64,000 nt of DNA, taken from Euglena gracilis. Taxonomy: Eukaryota; Euglenida; Euglenophyceae; Euglenales. A program made the position numbers and the translations under genes. The notes under the pieces were generated by a model. That model saw nothing but the letters and a program-made list of their open reading frames with translations. It was not told the origin of the DNA and ran no database searches. Location: assembly GCA_039621445.1 (NCBI GenBank), contig CP154956.1, positions 27,472,667 to 27,536,666 on the forward strand, given 5' to 3'. Position 1 is the first letter of the stretch. Each line of letters starts with the position of its first letter. Of the stretch, positions 43,605-54,661 are shown in pieces.

Positions 43605-44707
43605 CAGGCACCTATGGTCACTTCCCATTTTGGTGCTCTGGTCGGCCCTGGTCGGCCCTGGTCGGCCCTGGTCGGCCCTGGTCGGCCCTGGTCGGCAAAT
43701 AGTCGGCCATAGGTGGGGGTATCCGCCACAGAAAAAATGTGAAGGGATGCAATGATTTTCTGAATTGTCTCGCCAAGATCAAAAGGAAGTGCCCCATAAG
43801 GCATCCATTGGCAAGCACCTTCGGTCACCCACCCCTTTGGGCCCCGCATCGCCCTGCATCGCCCTGCATCACTCTGCATCGCCCTGCATCACCCTACAGC
43901 CATCCAATAATACCCTATAACCGAAGACCAAAATTCAGGCACACAAATACAGCAGGGGCACTGGAAGGGTACTGCAAACACGACCACCTCACCCTCCAGC
44001 ACCCGCAGCTCCTCCAGCCGGTCGCACCGCTGCCTCTCCAGCAGCAGCAACCACTGCCAGTCGACTTTGTGTATTAAATTCGCGGCTCGTTGGATGCCAA
44101 TCCTTCCAAAGGCGCAGTATGCGCACCCTACACATGCGCACATGCGCATTCTCGGATTCACATGCCCTACAAGCATCCACGGATGCACATGATCATGCAC
44201 ATGCCTACAACCGCAACTACAGTCGCCCGTTTATCCCACAACTTAAGATCCCCCCCATAACCTCCCTCTCCCACCAAAGCATCCACTCCAGGGGGCCAGA
44301 CGAGCCAGGGAGGAACATCGTCGACTCAGGTACGAAGCAAGCACCAATGTGGAGTCTGTACGCAGGTATGCAGCAGGGGCACGATACCTTCGGCTCCAGG
44401 GGAGTCACACACCTCCCGGAGGGGGACAGAGAGGTCCAGCACGGCAGCAGAGGCAGAGGCATGGGCAGACATGAAGGGCATGCTGGAGTGATCTGCGGGG
44501 GAGGGAGGGTGTACCTTCATCCATTCCCCTTCAGTCGGCCAACCACATGCAAGTCGGCCCTGGTCGGCCCTGGTCGGCCCTGGTCGGCCCTGGTCGGAAC
44601 CCCTACCTATGGGGGTCCTGAAAACCATAGTCGGCCCTGGTCGGCCATGGTCCGCCATGGTCGGCCCTGGTCGGCCCTGGTCGGCCCTGGTCGGCCGTAG
44701 GTGCCTG
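43605..44707. mobile_element. hAT-like element carrying exon-like sequence, 1103 bp
   Basis: Left end CAGGCACCTATGG; right end in reverse complement CAGGCACCTACGG. The flanking 8-bp repeat is TTACCGAG (43597-43604, 44708-44715). Near both ends it carries minisatellites of the decamer GGTCGGCCCT (43641-43690; 44552-44598; 44632-44698). The central part is not repetitive and contains an exon-like segment at 43993-44064. It starts 30 bases right of the MITE at 43137-43566. Confidence 0.85.
43993..44064 (-). pseudogene. Exon-like fragment inside the hAT-like element
   Basis: The minus strand shows acceptor ACACAAAG, 72 bases encoding DWQWLLLLERQRCDRLEELR, and donor GTGAGGTG. The helical, Leu/Arg/Glu-rich peptide looks like part of a real coiled-coil protein. 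Because it lies wholly between the element's termini it is probably a captured host gene fragment. The parent gene is not in the window. Confidence 0.45.
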
Positions 44708-44715
44708 TTACCGAG

Positions 44716-46525
44716 GGAACAGTTGCACGGTTCCATTCTTGCCAAGCCACAAACCATACCTTGGAAAGGGTTCTGCTTCAGGGGTGGAACGACGTGGACT
44801 TCAGTGCGCAGAAGCAGGTCTGTGGCTCTGCAACCATATTGCTTCCTCCCCTGGCACTCCGTTGAGAAGACTGCAAATTCTACACACCAAATTTTCTGAA
44901 ACCGTGAAACCAAATGTCAACCAATGGGGTGACATTGCATCGTTCACATTTATGGATTTGAAATGTGGATGGTGCACCAGATGTACTAGAAAACAGATAC
45001 ATGCCGTTTCACCATTGAAGGAAGAAAGTCACGAGGGCATTGACATGCAATACCACCAACCTGCACAGATTGGTAGCCTGCATCGTGTCCGGTACAGACA
45101 ATCCGTCCAGAATGTTTCGCACCGCATTGTAACGGGTGGTGAAATCGCTGAGGGTGTGCTCAGGGAATTTTGGCATCTCTGAACTTTGAACTCTGAACTT
45201 TGTAACCTCTCAACCGAAGAACAAATACGCACCTTAACCCATTTCTGGCTGGGGTTTCATCCCGCCCTCTTCTCCCTCTAGCAGCCAGCCAAGCAACTTT
45301 CAGGCTTTTAGACATATTCTGGATGGGTGGCTGGAGCTGGGGGGGGGGGGTAGGTAGCCCATGCTTCGGCACCGCGTGTCACCGTGTGCACCGTGTTGCG
45401 TGCACCGTGTGCTAATATGATTCATTTCAGGGAAACACATCTTTTTTGAGTGAAAACTGTCAAACAAAAAATAATTGAAAAACGAGCATGTGACACTTTT
45501 CACGTAATGTATGTGTGCACAAAGTGCATCGCATGATGAGGTTGCTGCAACGTGGAAGCATCCCTCTGGGGCGGTCCTTGGATCGAAAAAAAACTTTTTG
45601 CTGTCCAGCACATTCAACCGAATTCAGGAATCCCAGAAAAAAATATACGGAAATTCATATTTTTTTTGCAAAAAAAACAACAGGTGGACATCCACCCAAA
45701 ACATCAAAGATTTACGGTTCTAGACTTATTTTTTTCAACCCCGTTTGAGCCCCAGACTGGCTGTTGGCCGGCCCTTTGGCGGTTCCCAAAGGCGGCCTTT
45801 GGCAATGCAGAAATCCTCCAATCCTAAAAGCCCACTGGGAGAGGGGTGCCCTACGGCTTGAGAATCCCCTGGGTGTGTTCGATGCGATGTCCGTTGTGGT
45901 CTGGACCCTTTGGAACCTCGCGGGAGTCCAGCATTGGGCTCAGGAAGACAGGGCGGACAGGAGCACAGGCGGTGGTGGATTTGGGACAACTTTTTTGACA
46001 GCCGTGGCCAGCAAACAGTTTTTGCAGTGCATTTTCACACAACTTCACACAATTCAGAAAACAAGAAATGTAAATATAAATATATGCTAAACATTTACAC
46101 ATGCTTATCTTCCATGAGAAATACATATCATATGCACATCACTGAACAAAGGAAATTTCTAATCCAGTAAAGAAAAGAATAAAGAACCTAATAGAAAAAG
46201 AACGATGCCGATAGAAATATTCACAGACATAAATGGGCGATTAAATAACAAGAAGGATAAAATATATAGCAACACTCTCTTTTTAATCATCCTATGAATT
46301 GTTAACAAATGGTTTTTTCACATACATTAAAGCTTTAAACATTGCTTGTACATTTTACAAACATTTCTTGTAGCATTGTACAAATTATTATTAAACACTG
46401 GTGTTTCTGGCATCAACAATGCTGGCGAGAAAATGACAAACAATTACAAACACAACTTGTAACCCGTAACTTTGACACTGTCGTTTCATGGCAGCCCTGC
46501 ACAGCAGTGAGAGCAGCACCACACA
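44716..46525. other. No recognisable gene
   Basis: ORFs on both strands are short and unremarkable. An A/T-rich stretch with TTACAAACA-type repeats lies at about 46060-46420. No exon with both a good acceptor and donor is evident. Confidence 0.35.
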
Positions 46526-46570
46526 CACCATTCCTGTGAATGCGAATGGTGTGCATTCACAGGAATGGTG
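46526..46570. repeat. Perfect 18-bp hairpin
   Basis: CACCATTCCTGTGAATGC, a 9-base loop (GAATGGTGT), then the exact complement. It is not part of any recognised element. Confidence 0.95.
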
Positions 46571-46830
46571 GGCAGGGCAGGGAAGGGGGCGGAGGGATGC
46601 AAAAAGCACCAATGGACACCCGCACTCGACGGGCTAGCCGGGTAAGCACACCGGCAAGGAGGGACAGAAGAGGCTGGCTGCCGGGCCGTCGTGAGGGTGC
46701 CGGGGGTGCAGGCCGGTAGCCTGGCACTGCAGTCTGGCCGGGCACTGCGAAGGAGTAATACTGCTGGAGTGCCATCTGCCTGGGGGAGCGATGGCAGCAT
46801 ACCAGGGGTAGGGTTTGGTGAAAGGCCAGG
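46560..46830 (-). CDS. Possible coding segment, low complexity
   Basis: A minus-strand frame reads RQMALQQYYSFAVPGQTAVP and RPAPPAPSRRPGSQPLLSLL. It is Gln/Tyr/Pro-rich like a protein tail, but without clear splice borders. It could be an exon of the gene whose later exons lie at 42.5 and 40.2 kb, or a chance ORF. Confidence 0.25.
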
Positions 46831-46906
46831 TGGACCATAAGATTCACTTCGTGACCCCTTGGGGGTGGGCACATTTCTTCTGGCCCACACCCGCCCACCC
46901 ATGACC

Positions 46907-47682
46907 CAGGGGGGGGGGAGAAATTGCACATCGGGGGGTCAAAAATTGCAGTGCAAAAAATTGCACAAAATTGCACAAAAATGCACAAAAATGCACAAAG
47001 TTGCACATACTTGGAGAGTACATTGGATCCCTTGTAACGAGCATGCACACATGCACCTACTTGGAGAATCATCTTGTTCTATTGTCAAGAAAATCCAGAA
47101 ATGACAGCGCGGCAGAGCAAAACAGGTGAAGCCTCTTGGACAGCCGTCCGCCGCGGTCAGAAAAAACGGCCTTCAATGTCACCATTGAATAGCATCATGA
47201 TGGACAGGCAGGTGCAACACAATCAGCCGTGGCAATATGCATTTTTTCAATGCGGCAGTACATTCGCCATTCATCCTGAATTTGTTCATCATCCAGCGGA
47301 AGACGCAACATGTCATACTTAGAGGCTACAATGGGGTGGAAATGCTCGACAAATAGTTCACTCCTGCCAGTGCAATACCTTCTCAGGACAGATTGAAAAA
47401 GTATCAAAGACACCTGGGCAGGGGACTCAAGATAGGGTTTGCACACTGAGTAAACCAACAATAAACAGCCTTTGAACGGAAATTTTCACTACGCACATCA
47501 TTTTCCCAGCAAAAAAAAAACGGTAAGTTCTCAATTGCATCAAAAATTGACATTTTCCAAAACGATGTGCAATGTGCCATGTGCAATTAATTGCACAAAA
47601 TTGCAAAAAATTGCACATTTCAGGAAAATCGAAAATTGCACAGAATTGCAAAAATTGCACGGTGCAATTTTCTCCCCCCCTG
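46907..47682. mobile_element. TIR element with 7-bp duplication and internal ORF
   Basis: Left end CAGGGGGGGGGGAGAAATTG; right end in reverse complement CAGGGGGGGAGAAAATTG. The flanking 7-bp repeat is CATGACC (46900-46906, 47683-47689). Subterminal regions are built of GCACAAAAATT-type repeats. The centre is not repetitive and contains a protein-like minus-strand ORF (47195-47461). It is similar in design to 62328-62779. Confidence 0.8.
47195..47461 (-). pseudogene. Protein-like ORF captured in a TIR element
   Basis: The 88-codon frame reads SLILFQSVLRRYCTGRSELF, VEHFHPIVASKYDMLRLPLD, DEQIQDEWRMYCRIEKMHIA. Composition is that of a globular protein, quite unlike the A-rich repeats around it. 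It is wholly inside the element, so capture of a host or element gene fragment is likely. No family is recognised. Confidence 0.45.
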
Positions 47683-47739
47683 CATGACCTACCCATCCAC
47701 CGACCCAAAACCCACCCAAAATCGGCAAACCCTCGAAAA

Positions 47740-48110
47740 AAACTTACTGTCCGGGACGAGTTGACCCATGGCGACCCCCCGGGGGGGGGGGGTCCAGCGG
47801 CCCGGGGGGGGGGGGGGGGAGGTCACGCAGGCGTTAAGCGACTCTGTGGTCCGCCCCCCTCTCTATGGACATTGGGGGGGGGCACCTCACCACCTGAACA
47901 AAATGCCCAGTGGAAAGGCACATTTTTTTTAGACTGGCCGAAATGGTCTTTGGCAGTTTTGGGGGGCATAATTTTGTGAAAGCCAAAAAAATCGGCACAA
48001 AGTGCCAGAAGGAAAGAATTGACCAATTTGGGGTTCCAGGTGTCCCCCCCCCTGTCTATCCAGACCCCCTTGTTAGGTTGGGGGGTGGGGTTGGGCATGA
48101 TGGAAAACAC
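47740..48110. repeat. Degenerate relative of the 43137-43566 MITE
   Basis: Bases 47985-48080 follow the second half of that MITE (CGGCACAAAGTGCC hairpin, GAATTGACCAATTTGGGG, CAGACCCCCTTG). Termini are not preserved. Confidence 0.5.
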
Positions 48111-49008
48111 ATCCCACCATGCAGGTGCTTAACCAGCCAATGGCTCTCTGAGAGAGAAAAAAAGACACTCTCTCTTCCCAACTGGGGGAGGACACTTGTT
48201 GGAAGGTCAAGAATCCGGGCGAATATTTCTTCCAGCGCTTTGTGCCTGAGATACATGGAAACCCAAACCCGAAAGTTTACTATTGGGGGACTTTATTTTT
48301 TCTATTTGTTTGTTGATAAATAATCGGGGCTGGCATTACATACATCTCTGGAATCTCCAAGGATCTAACACGCGGAGAACGTTCATAATGAGTCAAAAAG
48401 TCCGATAATCATGCTGCTACGCATGACACAAAACGTTTCAAATTTGATGTGCTCGAGGCTGCACAACCAGAATTGCACTTTTGTAATTTTTGGGAACAGT
48501 AGAGACAGCCTCATCTGAAGCAGCGTGCATATGCATGATCTCTTTGAAACAAACTGAATTAAACCAAACCCAGGGGATGTCTCAGTGCGTGGAGTGGCAA
48601 TCCAGGGGGGGGGGTCGTGACTGTCTGGCCATGGGCCGGAAGTCAAGTCAAAAATGGCCTGTTTCGTATCTCATGAAAAGCGCCAGAGTGCCTTAACTGA
48701 TTGCCAAGGCACCTTTTGCCATGTGCCCTACAAACCCTGAAACAGCACCTGACAGAGCGTCCAATTCCATAATCAAGCACCAAAAAGAACGTGGCGCAAT
48801 GAATCAGCAATGTGCGCCTCTAGCGGACAGTTGGGGGGGGGGGGGATGGCACGGGAGATGGCGATGCGCGGCAAGAGCTGAGGCGGGTGGCAACCCTTGT
48901 TGCGCCGATTTGGCTTCTCGACCCGTTCCCCAGGCCAATGCTCTTCTTTTTTTGACTTTTTAATCATTTATGCAAGCCTTTTCCTTTGTGGGCACCGAAG
49001 ACACATAC
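48111..49008. other. No recognisable gene
   Basis: Short ORFs only. G tracts occur near 48605 and 48832. Nothing conserved is seen. Confidence 0.35.
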
Positions 49009-49142
49009 CGTTGGTCTTCCAGCAAGTGAACATCTTGCAGTCCCCGTCTATCTTCCAATGAAAGGTGTAATGGTCACCAAAAACCCCAACGAGTGCACCT
49101 TGACCGTTGGTTACAGATCTGACGTTGATGGACGAACACTCA
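49009..49142 (-). CDS. Candidate exon of unknown protein
   Basis: The minus strand shows an acceptor at ATGCAAG and donor GTATGTGT. The exon reads CSSINVRSVTNGQGALVGVF and GDHYTFHWKIDGDCKMFTCW. Cys and aromatic residues recall the exon at 39943-40245, so this may be an earlier exon of the same gene. It lies downstream of the SSNA1 stop and therefore belongs to a different gene. Function is unknown. Confidence 0.45.
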
Positions 49143-49977
49143 CTTGCATTTTGCGGCGTTTGGCACCGAACAGGCTTCCTTTTCCACCCTTTGGGAGGTA
49201 GGGGGTGCCTTGTGCTATGGGATGCCTGCCCAAAGCAGGCAAACCCCCAGAGGGGGGCCGGTTTTGGGTGCTGGTGGTCGATGCATGGGGGGGGGCAGAT
49301 AAGATATATACCTGTGATTTTGCATGGAATGGGGTGAGAAAGGGTTTCCAGATGTGATTTGCACATGGTTTGCAAATTACAAACAAATTACAAAACAAAT
49401 GATTCCTGGTGATGTGGATCCAACAAGTCGAGACACAAAGCGATGCAGGTAACTGAATAATACACGGAAGGGCAGGGGATGCGATGAAAAGAGGCAGCCG
49501 CGGGGGCAACGTTTCAGGAGAAGCAGTTGGTCATTCCATGTGCATTTTTGTTACTGGGAAAAGGCAACTGATGCCTTCACTGCCTCAACTGCCCCTCGCC
49601 GAATTGATGTGCGAGGGGGTGGCCTCGTATGTGTCGAAACCATACCAGTGCTTACCGTCCCCTGAGGAGAGGGAGTGGGGTCACTTCCAAAAACCAGTCA
49701 GCCAGTTCGGACTTCCAACCTGGGTGTTGGTCACTCTGGCCACCCAGGTTACTATAGCTCTAAATCCGTTGATTTTGAGCATTCCTTCAAAAAGTTGACA
49801 GTGCATTCGACACCACGTTGGCCACCATCTGGCATTTTACCCCCCCCCCCCCCCCCGAGGAGGAGGCCCAAATCCAGTCAATCACTCAAAAAAGGAAACC
49901 AGTCAATGACCCTCAGGGGGTGGGGTCTGGACCACCGCTCAGCAATGGGAGGTCTAGACAGCACATGCCGGGAGGGC

Positions 49978-50607
49978 TTAGCCTTCTGTGCTGCTGCCCT
50001 TCGACTTCAGCGTGTGGCTCTCCTTCTTAATGACGTTGAGGAGCGTCTTGGAGGACTCGAGGATCTTGGAGAACGCATTCTCCGTCTCCTTGATCGCCTT
50101 GTCGTACTCCGACCGGGCCGCGTACTTCTTCGACAATCCTGTTGGGTGGGGGATGATGCGCCTAACCCAACAGCTACAGCAAGCATTAACCAGCAAGCAG
50201 AATCCAGGATTTGCTGGCAACCCAATGAACAAGACAGGCAAATTGCTTTCAAAACAGAACCAATAAAAATGACAGCGAACATTCACTGTGGAGAGGCGTT
50301 GCGTGTGCACGCCTTCGTCCAGCCGCTTCAGCCGCTCCGTCAGGATCTGGAGCTCGTGCACGATGCGCTGCTTCTCCTCCTCGTCCTTCGCGATGAGCCG
50401 CTCCGCCTCCGCCCGCCGCTCCCGCAGCTCCTCGATGGCAGCACGGCCCCGTCGACCCACCATTCTCTGGGACCGGGGCTGGGACACCCACATCCCCCAC
50501 ACCCATCCGCAACGCAGTCCGTTTGCGGGGCCGCTGTCGACCGGGCCGTGGGCGCACTTCACCAACTCATTGTTTGTGTTCTGCAGGTTGGCTCCGACTT
50601 CTGCCAT
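49978..50607 (-). CDS. SSNA1: SSNA1 / DIP13 basal-body coiled-coil protein
   Basis: There are three exons. Exon 1 (50607-50563) gives MAEVGANLQNTNNEL from an ATG. Exon 2 (about 50466-50313) gives IEELRERRAEAERLIAKDEE and HELQILTERLKRL. Exon 3 (50138-49978) gives LSKKYAARSEYDKAIKETEN, AFSKILESSKTLLNVIKKES and ends at TAA. The order and spacing match SSNA1 (NA14; Chlamydomonas DIP13), a small fibril-forming coiled-coil protein of basal bodies, axonemes and microtubule branch sites. As spliced here it is 119 residues, the human length. The exon 2 start is uncertain by 30-45 bases. The intron 2 donor fits only as GC (AAG|GCGTGC). A 299-bp MITE lies 114 bases upstream. Confidence 0.9.
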   Translation of the reverse strand: MAEVGANLQNTNNELVKCAHGPVDSGPANGLRCGWVWGMWVSQPRSQRMVGRRGRAAIEELRERRAEAERLIAKDEEEKQRIVHELQILTERLKRLDEGVHTQRLSTVNVRCHFYWFCFESNLPVLFIGLPANPGFCLLVNACCSCWVRRIIPHPTGLSKKYAARSEYDKAIKETENAFSKILESSKTLLNVIKKESHTLKSKGSSTEG

Positions 50608-50728
50608 CGCTGCGGGAAACAGGGGGGCGGGGACGGGTCCGGTCCGGCTTGCCAAAAAAAAGCCATCATCGACATCGATGTGCACCGGACCCTGACAAAT
50701 GGTTTGAAGGCGAAGCCAGAACCCCATC

Positions 50729-51027
50729 CAGGCTGTTTTTACCAACCCCAGGGGGGAGGGGGGGGTCCGGAGTGCCCATGAGTGCATGACCAGGCAGGCA
50801 CTACCCCCCCCCGGGGGTCGGATTTCGGCCTATGCCCAGGCACATTCCTTTGAAAATAGGCCATTTTTGGCTCCCCGGTGCCTTCGGCGCCGGGGTCTGT
50901 GCTAGGGCACTTTGGCTGTGTGCACCCCCCGGGGGGGTCGGATCGGGAATGCCTTGGAGTGCCTGCGCAGGCAGGCCCCCCCCCCCCCCCCCGGGGTGGG
51001 GTCGGCACCTGACTGAAATACAGCCGG
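50729..51027. mobile_element. Small hAT-like MITE upstream of SSNA1, 299 bp
   Basis: Ends are CAGGCTGTTTTTA and, in reverse complement, CCGGCTGTATTTC (imperfect). An exact 8-bp direct repeat ACCCCATC flanks it (50721-50728, 51028-51035). The interior holds G/C runs and a GGTGCCTTCGGCGCC hairpin near 50878. Confidence 0.75.
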
Positions 51028-51035
51028 ACCCCATC

Positions 51036-54000
51036 CCTGTGCATGGTTGGTTGGGACAAACCCTGGATTCAATGTGAGAAATGTCCAAAGCATTTGGGAT
51101 AAAAAAACGAAATTTCTGAGTCCCCAATCTGGTTCACCCTGTCAATGCGACATCCAAAATATAAAGTGAGAGTGGGGGAGGGGGGAGGAGGGTGGTCTCC
51201 CACCCCCAGAAGGAGGTGGGTTTCCCCTTTTCCTGCTGGGAAGCAAACCCGCCCAAAGCACGAGCTTCAAAAAAGCCCAAAATTGCGTTTTTTACAACAA
51301 ATTCACAAAAACATGCTTTATTATAAAACATATTTAACAAACAAAACATAAATATTATAAAAACATACTTGTTCCGGATGTTTTATTTCCAGGGGGTACC
51401 TGGGGGGGGGTTGCTTGGGATATTTCAAGAATACCAAGGGGTCTTAGTTTGGCATTTTTTGCAGAAAATTTTCCAGGTGGTCTTATTTGGGGGGTTATTG
51501 GGGGGGAGACTACAAAGTCCAAGATGGTTTGCAACAATGCCAAAAATTTCAAATGTATGAAAAATTTCACAGAATGACCACGGCAGGGACCCAACCTGCA
51601 AGATGCACGGGGTTCACAGGGTGGGGTGGCATCTCTTTGGCTCAGCAACAAACTCGAACCCCCAAACTTCTGAGGTCAAAAAACTTGGCTCTTGATCAAA
51701 TGGTTGGCGGTGGGCTTTGGGGACCTGACGACAGCAATATGAGAAGCGAGCCAAGAAAAAGACCTGCATTCTGGAGGACGGGTCAGCAGTCAGGAGGCAG
51801 GGGGGGCAGTGGGCACATATATTGACATGGCAGGGATTAGGTCACTGGGTTACTGAGTCACTGGGGGGGGGGTCGGCAAGGGAGGCGAGGGCAGGGGGTG
51901 GGTGGGGCCGGCGGGCGCTGGCGGGGGGCTGGGGGAGGACGAGGTGGGGGAAGGGGAGGACGCGGGGCGGGGGGGAGGGGGAGAGGGGGGCAGCGGGCCG
52001 GGGGCGGCGGGGCCAGGGCTTGGCAGTGCGGATCGCGCTGATGCCCTCAGATGGGCTGTGACATGCCACGACACATTTGGTCCATCACTTGCCTGTGGGT
52101 GTGGGTGTGGGTGTGGGTTGATGGGTGTGGAGGTGCTGCATGGAGGGCCCTGGGACACAGGTGGGGGGGGTGGCATTCGGCATTGCCGACAGGGTCCGAC
52201 AGCGGGGGGGGGGCACCTACAGAATCTCGGATGGGTGCTACCATAAACAATGCAAAATGTGACAATACTTCTATTTGATTTGACTGCCCTGGTTTAGAGA
52301 ACATGAGAAAAGACAGGGAAGGATGGAGCCTCAATGCAGTTGTGTGCCAATGTCAGGTCAGGGGACAGTTAGAAACCTTTGTTTTCGCTTCATGGATGTG
52401 TGACCTGCATCATTCTTTGCAACGTTATAGCTGGACACTTCATGGAATTTTTTTTCATTTTTCACATTGCCCTTCTTTTTTTTGCATTACAGAGCACATT
52501 TGCCCAATTTCCTATCATTTTCCAGGGTTTTCCAGGAAATATATTATTCTACCTATGAATAAGATTTAACTTTTTCAGACGAAATCCACTTCCAGGATCT
52601 TATTTGAGGGAAACAATGGGGGGGATGGAACCAATGAAGAGGGTGATTATCGCAGGCATCCCCCAGGGTCAGTTTTGGGTCCCGGCCCCAGGTGACCCAG
52701 CAGATTTTCCCTGAAAATTACTATTAATAAATCAAAAACCACCCCAAAACATGCCCCCCATCCAGGGGCGGAAAATACCCTCCCCAGTCCGGTGCAAACC
52801 CCCCCCCTCGGCCCCCGAGGATAATCACTTGAAAGTTATGATTCCCCCGGGAATCACAACTTGAGATTTTAGGCACTGTATTCAACAGCTTTCCATTTTC
52901 GAGATCCATTTTTTCTGCGTTCCTCACTCAAATTCCCAAAATGTATCATAGCACCAGAAAAATGTCTCTTGTCCTGTTCCTTCTTGCAAGTTGGGAATAT
53001 ATTTTGTTCGGTGGGTCTGAAATTGGGAAGGGTATTCTTGGTGGTTGAAAACGGACCCTTGCGGGTAAAAATTAGTTGGGGGTGGACTGTTCTTGGGGTG
53101 AAACATTACTTAGGGGCGTCCCAAAAAATACTGCGGGATTCAAAGTAAAAAAAAATTCAAGATAAATCGAAAAATCCTTGGGAAAAAAACAGAGAGAAAA
53201 AATTATCAACTTTCATTTTCATGATGATTCACGCGATGCACGTGATTTCACATGGCAAGGTATTGATGAAAAACCCAGCCTTATTTTGCTTCCCTTTTGG
53301 GAGGCACCTAAACCCCCACTTATACCCCCCGGGGGGGGCAGTAATCTATGGCTTGCAATATAAACCTCCCCGGCTTTACGTTTCGCAAGAATTTGGCCGG
53401 ATTCAAATTTCTTTGACTCTACGAAATCTGACTGCCCCCAATGCTTATTGATAATCCATGTTATTATTAAAACTGAAAAAATGCTACTCACAAGATAAAA
53501 AAAAGATAATTTCCACTTTTTGTAGTTTATCACGGGACTTGCTGGCACATTTCTTTAAATCAAATTGTTATTTCGCGGGTTTTTTTGTGTGCCATACACT
53601 GTCTCAAATTAAATGGCCAATCTGATATGTGTCATACTTACTGGTCATCTTTTTAGCTGTTAAGTTTCGGGTCTAAACCTTAATCAATTCGGTTTCATCG
53701 ACGTGGTCTGCATTTTATATGCAGCGGTGTCGGCAATGATTTATTGGCTTGTATTATCTTACCCTCCCACGAAAGATACAGCCCCCCCAGATATTGCAAT
53801 TTTTCAGATGAACCCATCAAATTTCAGTAAAAATGCACATTGGGATGAGGTGGGAGATACACAAAAATAATATTTCAATGGCATGGCAATGGTGCATTCA
53901 TCGTTTCTACAACCACCATTCAGGCTTTTCTTTTCCAACGCACTTTGACCAGGAAAAAATGGTGAGGTTGCAAATTTCATTAATTCTGGGGGAGGGTGGC

Positions 54001-54129
54001 ATTTTCATGTTCCAGGCTTGCTATTATTGGATAATCAAACATGTAAAAACAAATGTACACAACTTCTTTACTAAATAGAGGTTTTGTGGGGAAAAAGGTT
54101 GGGCAGCCTTACGAAGATAAGGCAGGTGG
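51036..54129. other. No recognisable gene; strongly G-rich segment inside
   Basis: Bases 51840-52030 are extremely G-rich on the plus strand (many GGG runs, G-quadruplex potential). ORFs at 52303-52569, 53178-53451 and 53833-54078 lack motifs or splice borders. Poly-G/C runs at 52800 and 53330 suggest further MITE debris. Confidence 0.4.
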
Positions 54130-54420
54130 GTGTACAATGCCAGGCTCCACCCCGCCCAAGCTCTGTTCCGGGACAACCGACAGCTCCGGGGGGAGGGGTA
54201 TACCCTCTACGTCACAGGTCGCTGCCCCCAGGGCCAGATGGGACCCTCAAAGGTGGAACACCAATCAAACAGCCTGACCATTTCTGCCAAGGGAGACCTA
54301 CCAGTGTGCCAACAACTGCCCAAAGAGAAAACAGATTGGGGACAGCCAACCAGTAGGCCAAGCCCCAGCAGCCCAATCCCAGTGAGCCCTGGCCACACAG
54401 GCATTCGCAGTTACGCCTGA
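54130..54420 (+). CDS. Possible plus-strand terminal exon, unknown
   Basis: A 96-codon frame reads RLHPAQALFRDNRQLRGEGY and SNSLTISAKGDLPVCQQLPK, ending at TGA 54420. An AAGGCAG acceptor candidate precedes it. If real it would converge on the ADP-ribosyltransferase gene ending at 54662. No family is recognised, and support is compositional only. Confidence 0.25.
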   Translation: MYNARLHPAQALFRDNRQLRGEGYTLYVTGRCPQGQMGPSKVEHQSNSLTISAKGDLPVCQQLPKEKTDWGQPTSRPSPSSPIPVSPGHTGIRSYA

Positions 54421-54661
54421 AATGGAAGGAGAAGGCCACAGGCACGCAGCAGGAAGGGAGAAGGAAGGACGGGGGAAAACCACACCCCCCAAACCAAACC
54501 AGCACATGCACATACAACTGACACCCTTTCTCCGGGGGGAAGGCTGAAACAGAGAGACCTCACACCGCATGCACCACTTTGCAAAGACCCCCCATCCATT
54601 TTGTTTGGAAATTGAAACGGTGCCTATCGAGGGGCAGTCCGGGGGTGGAGGTGACGGAAAG

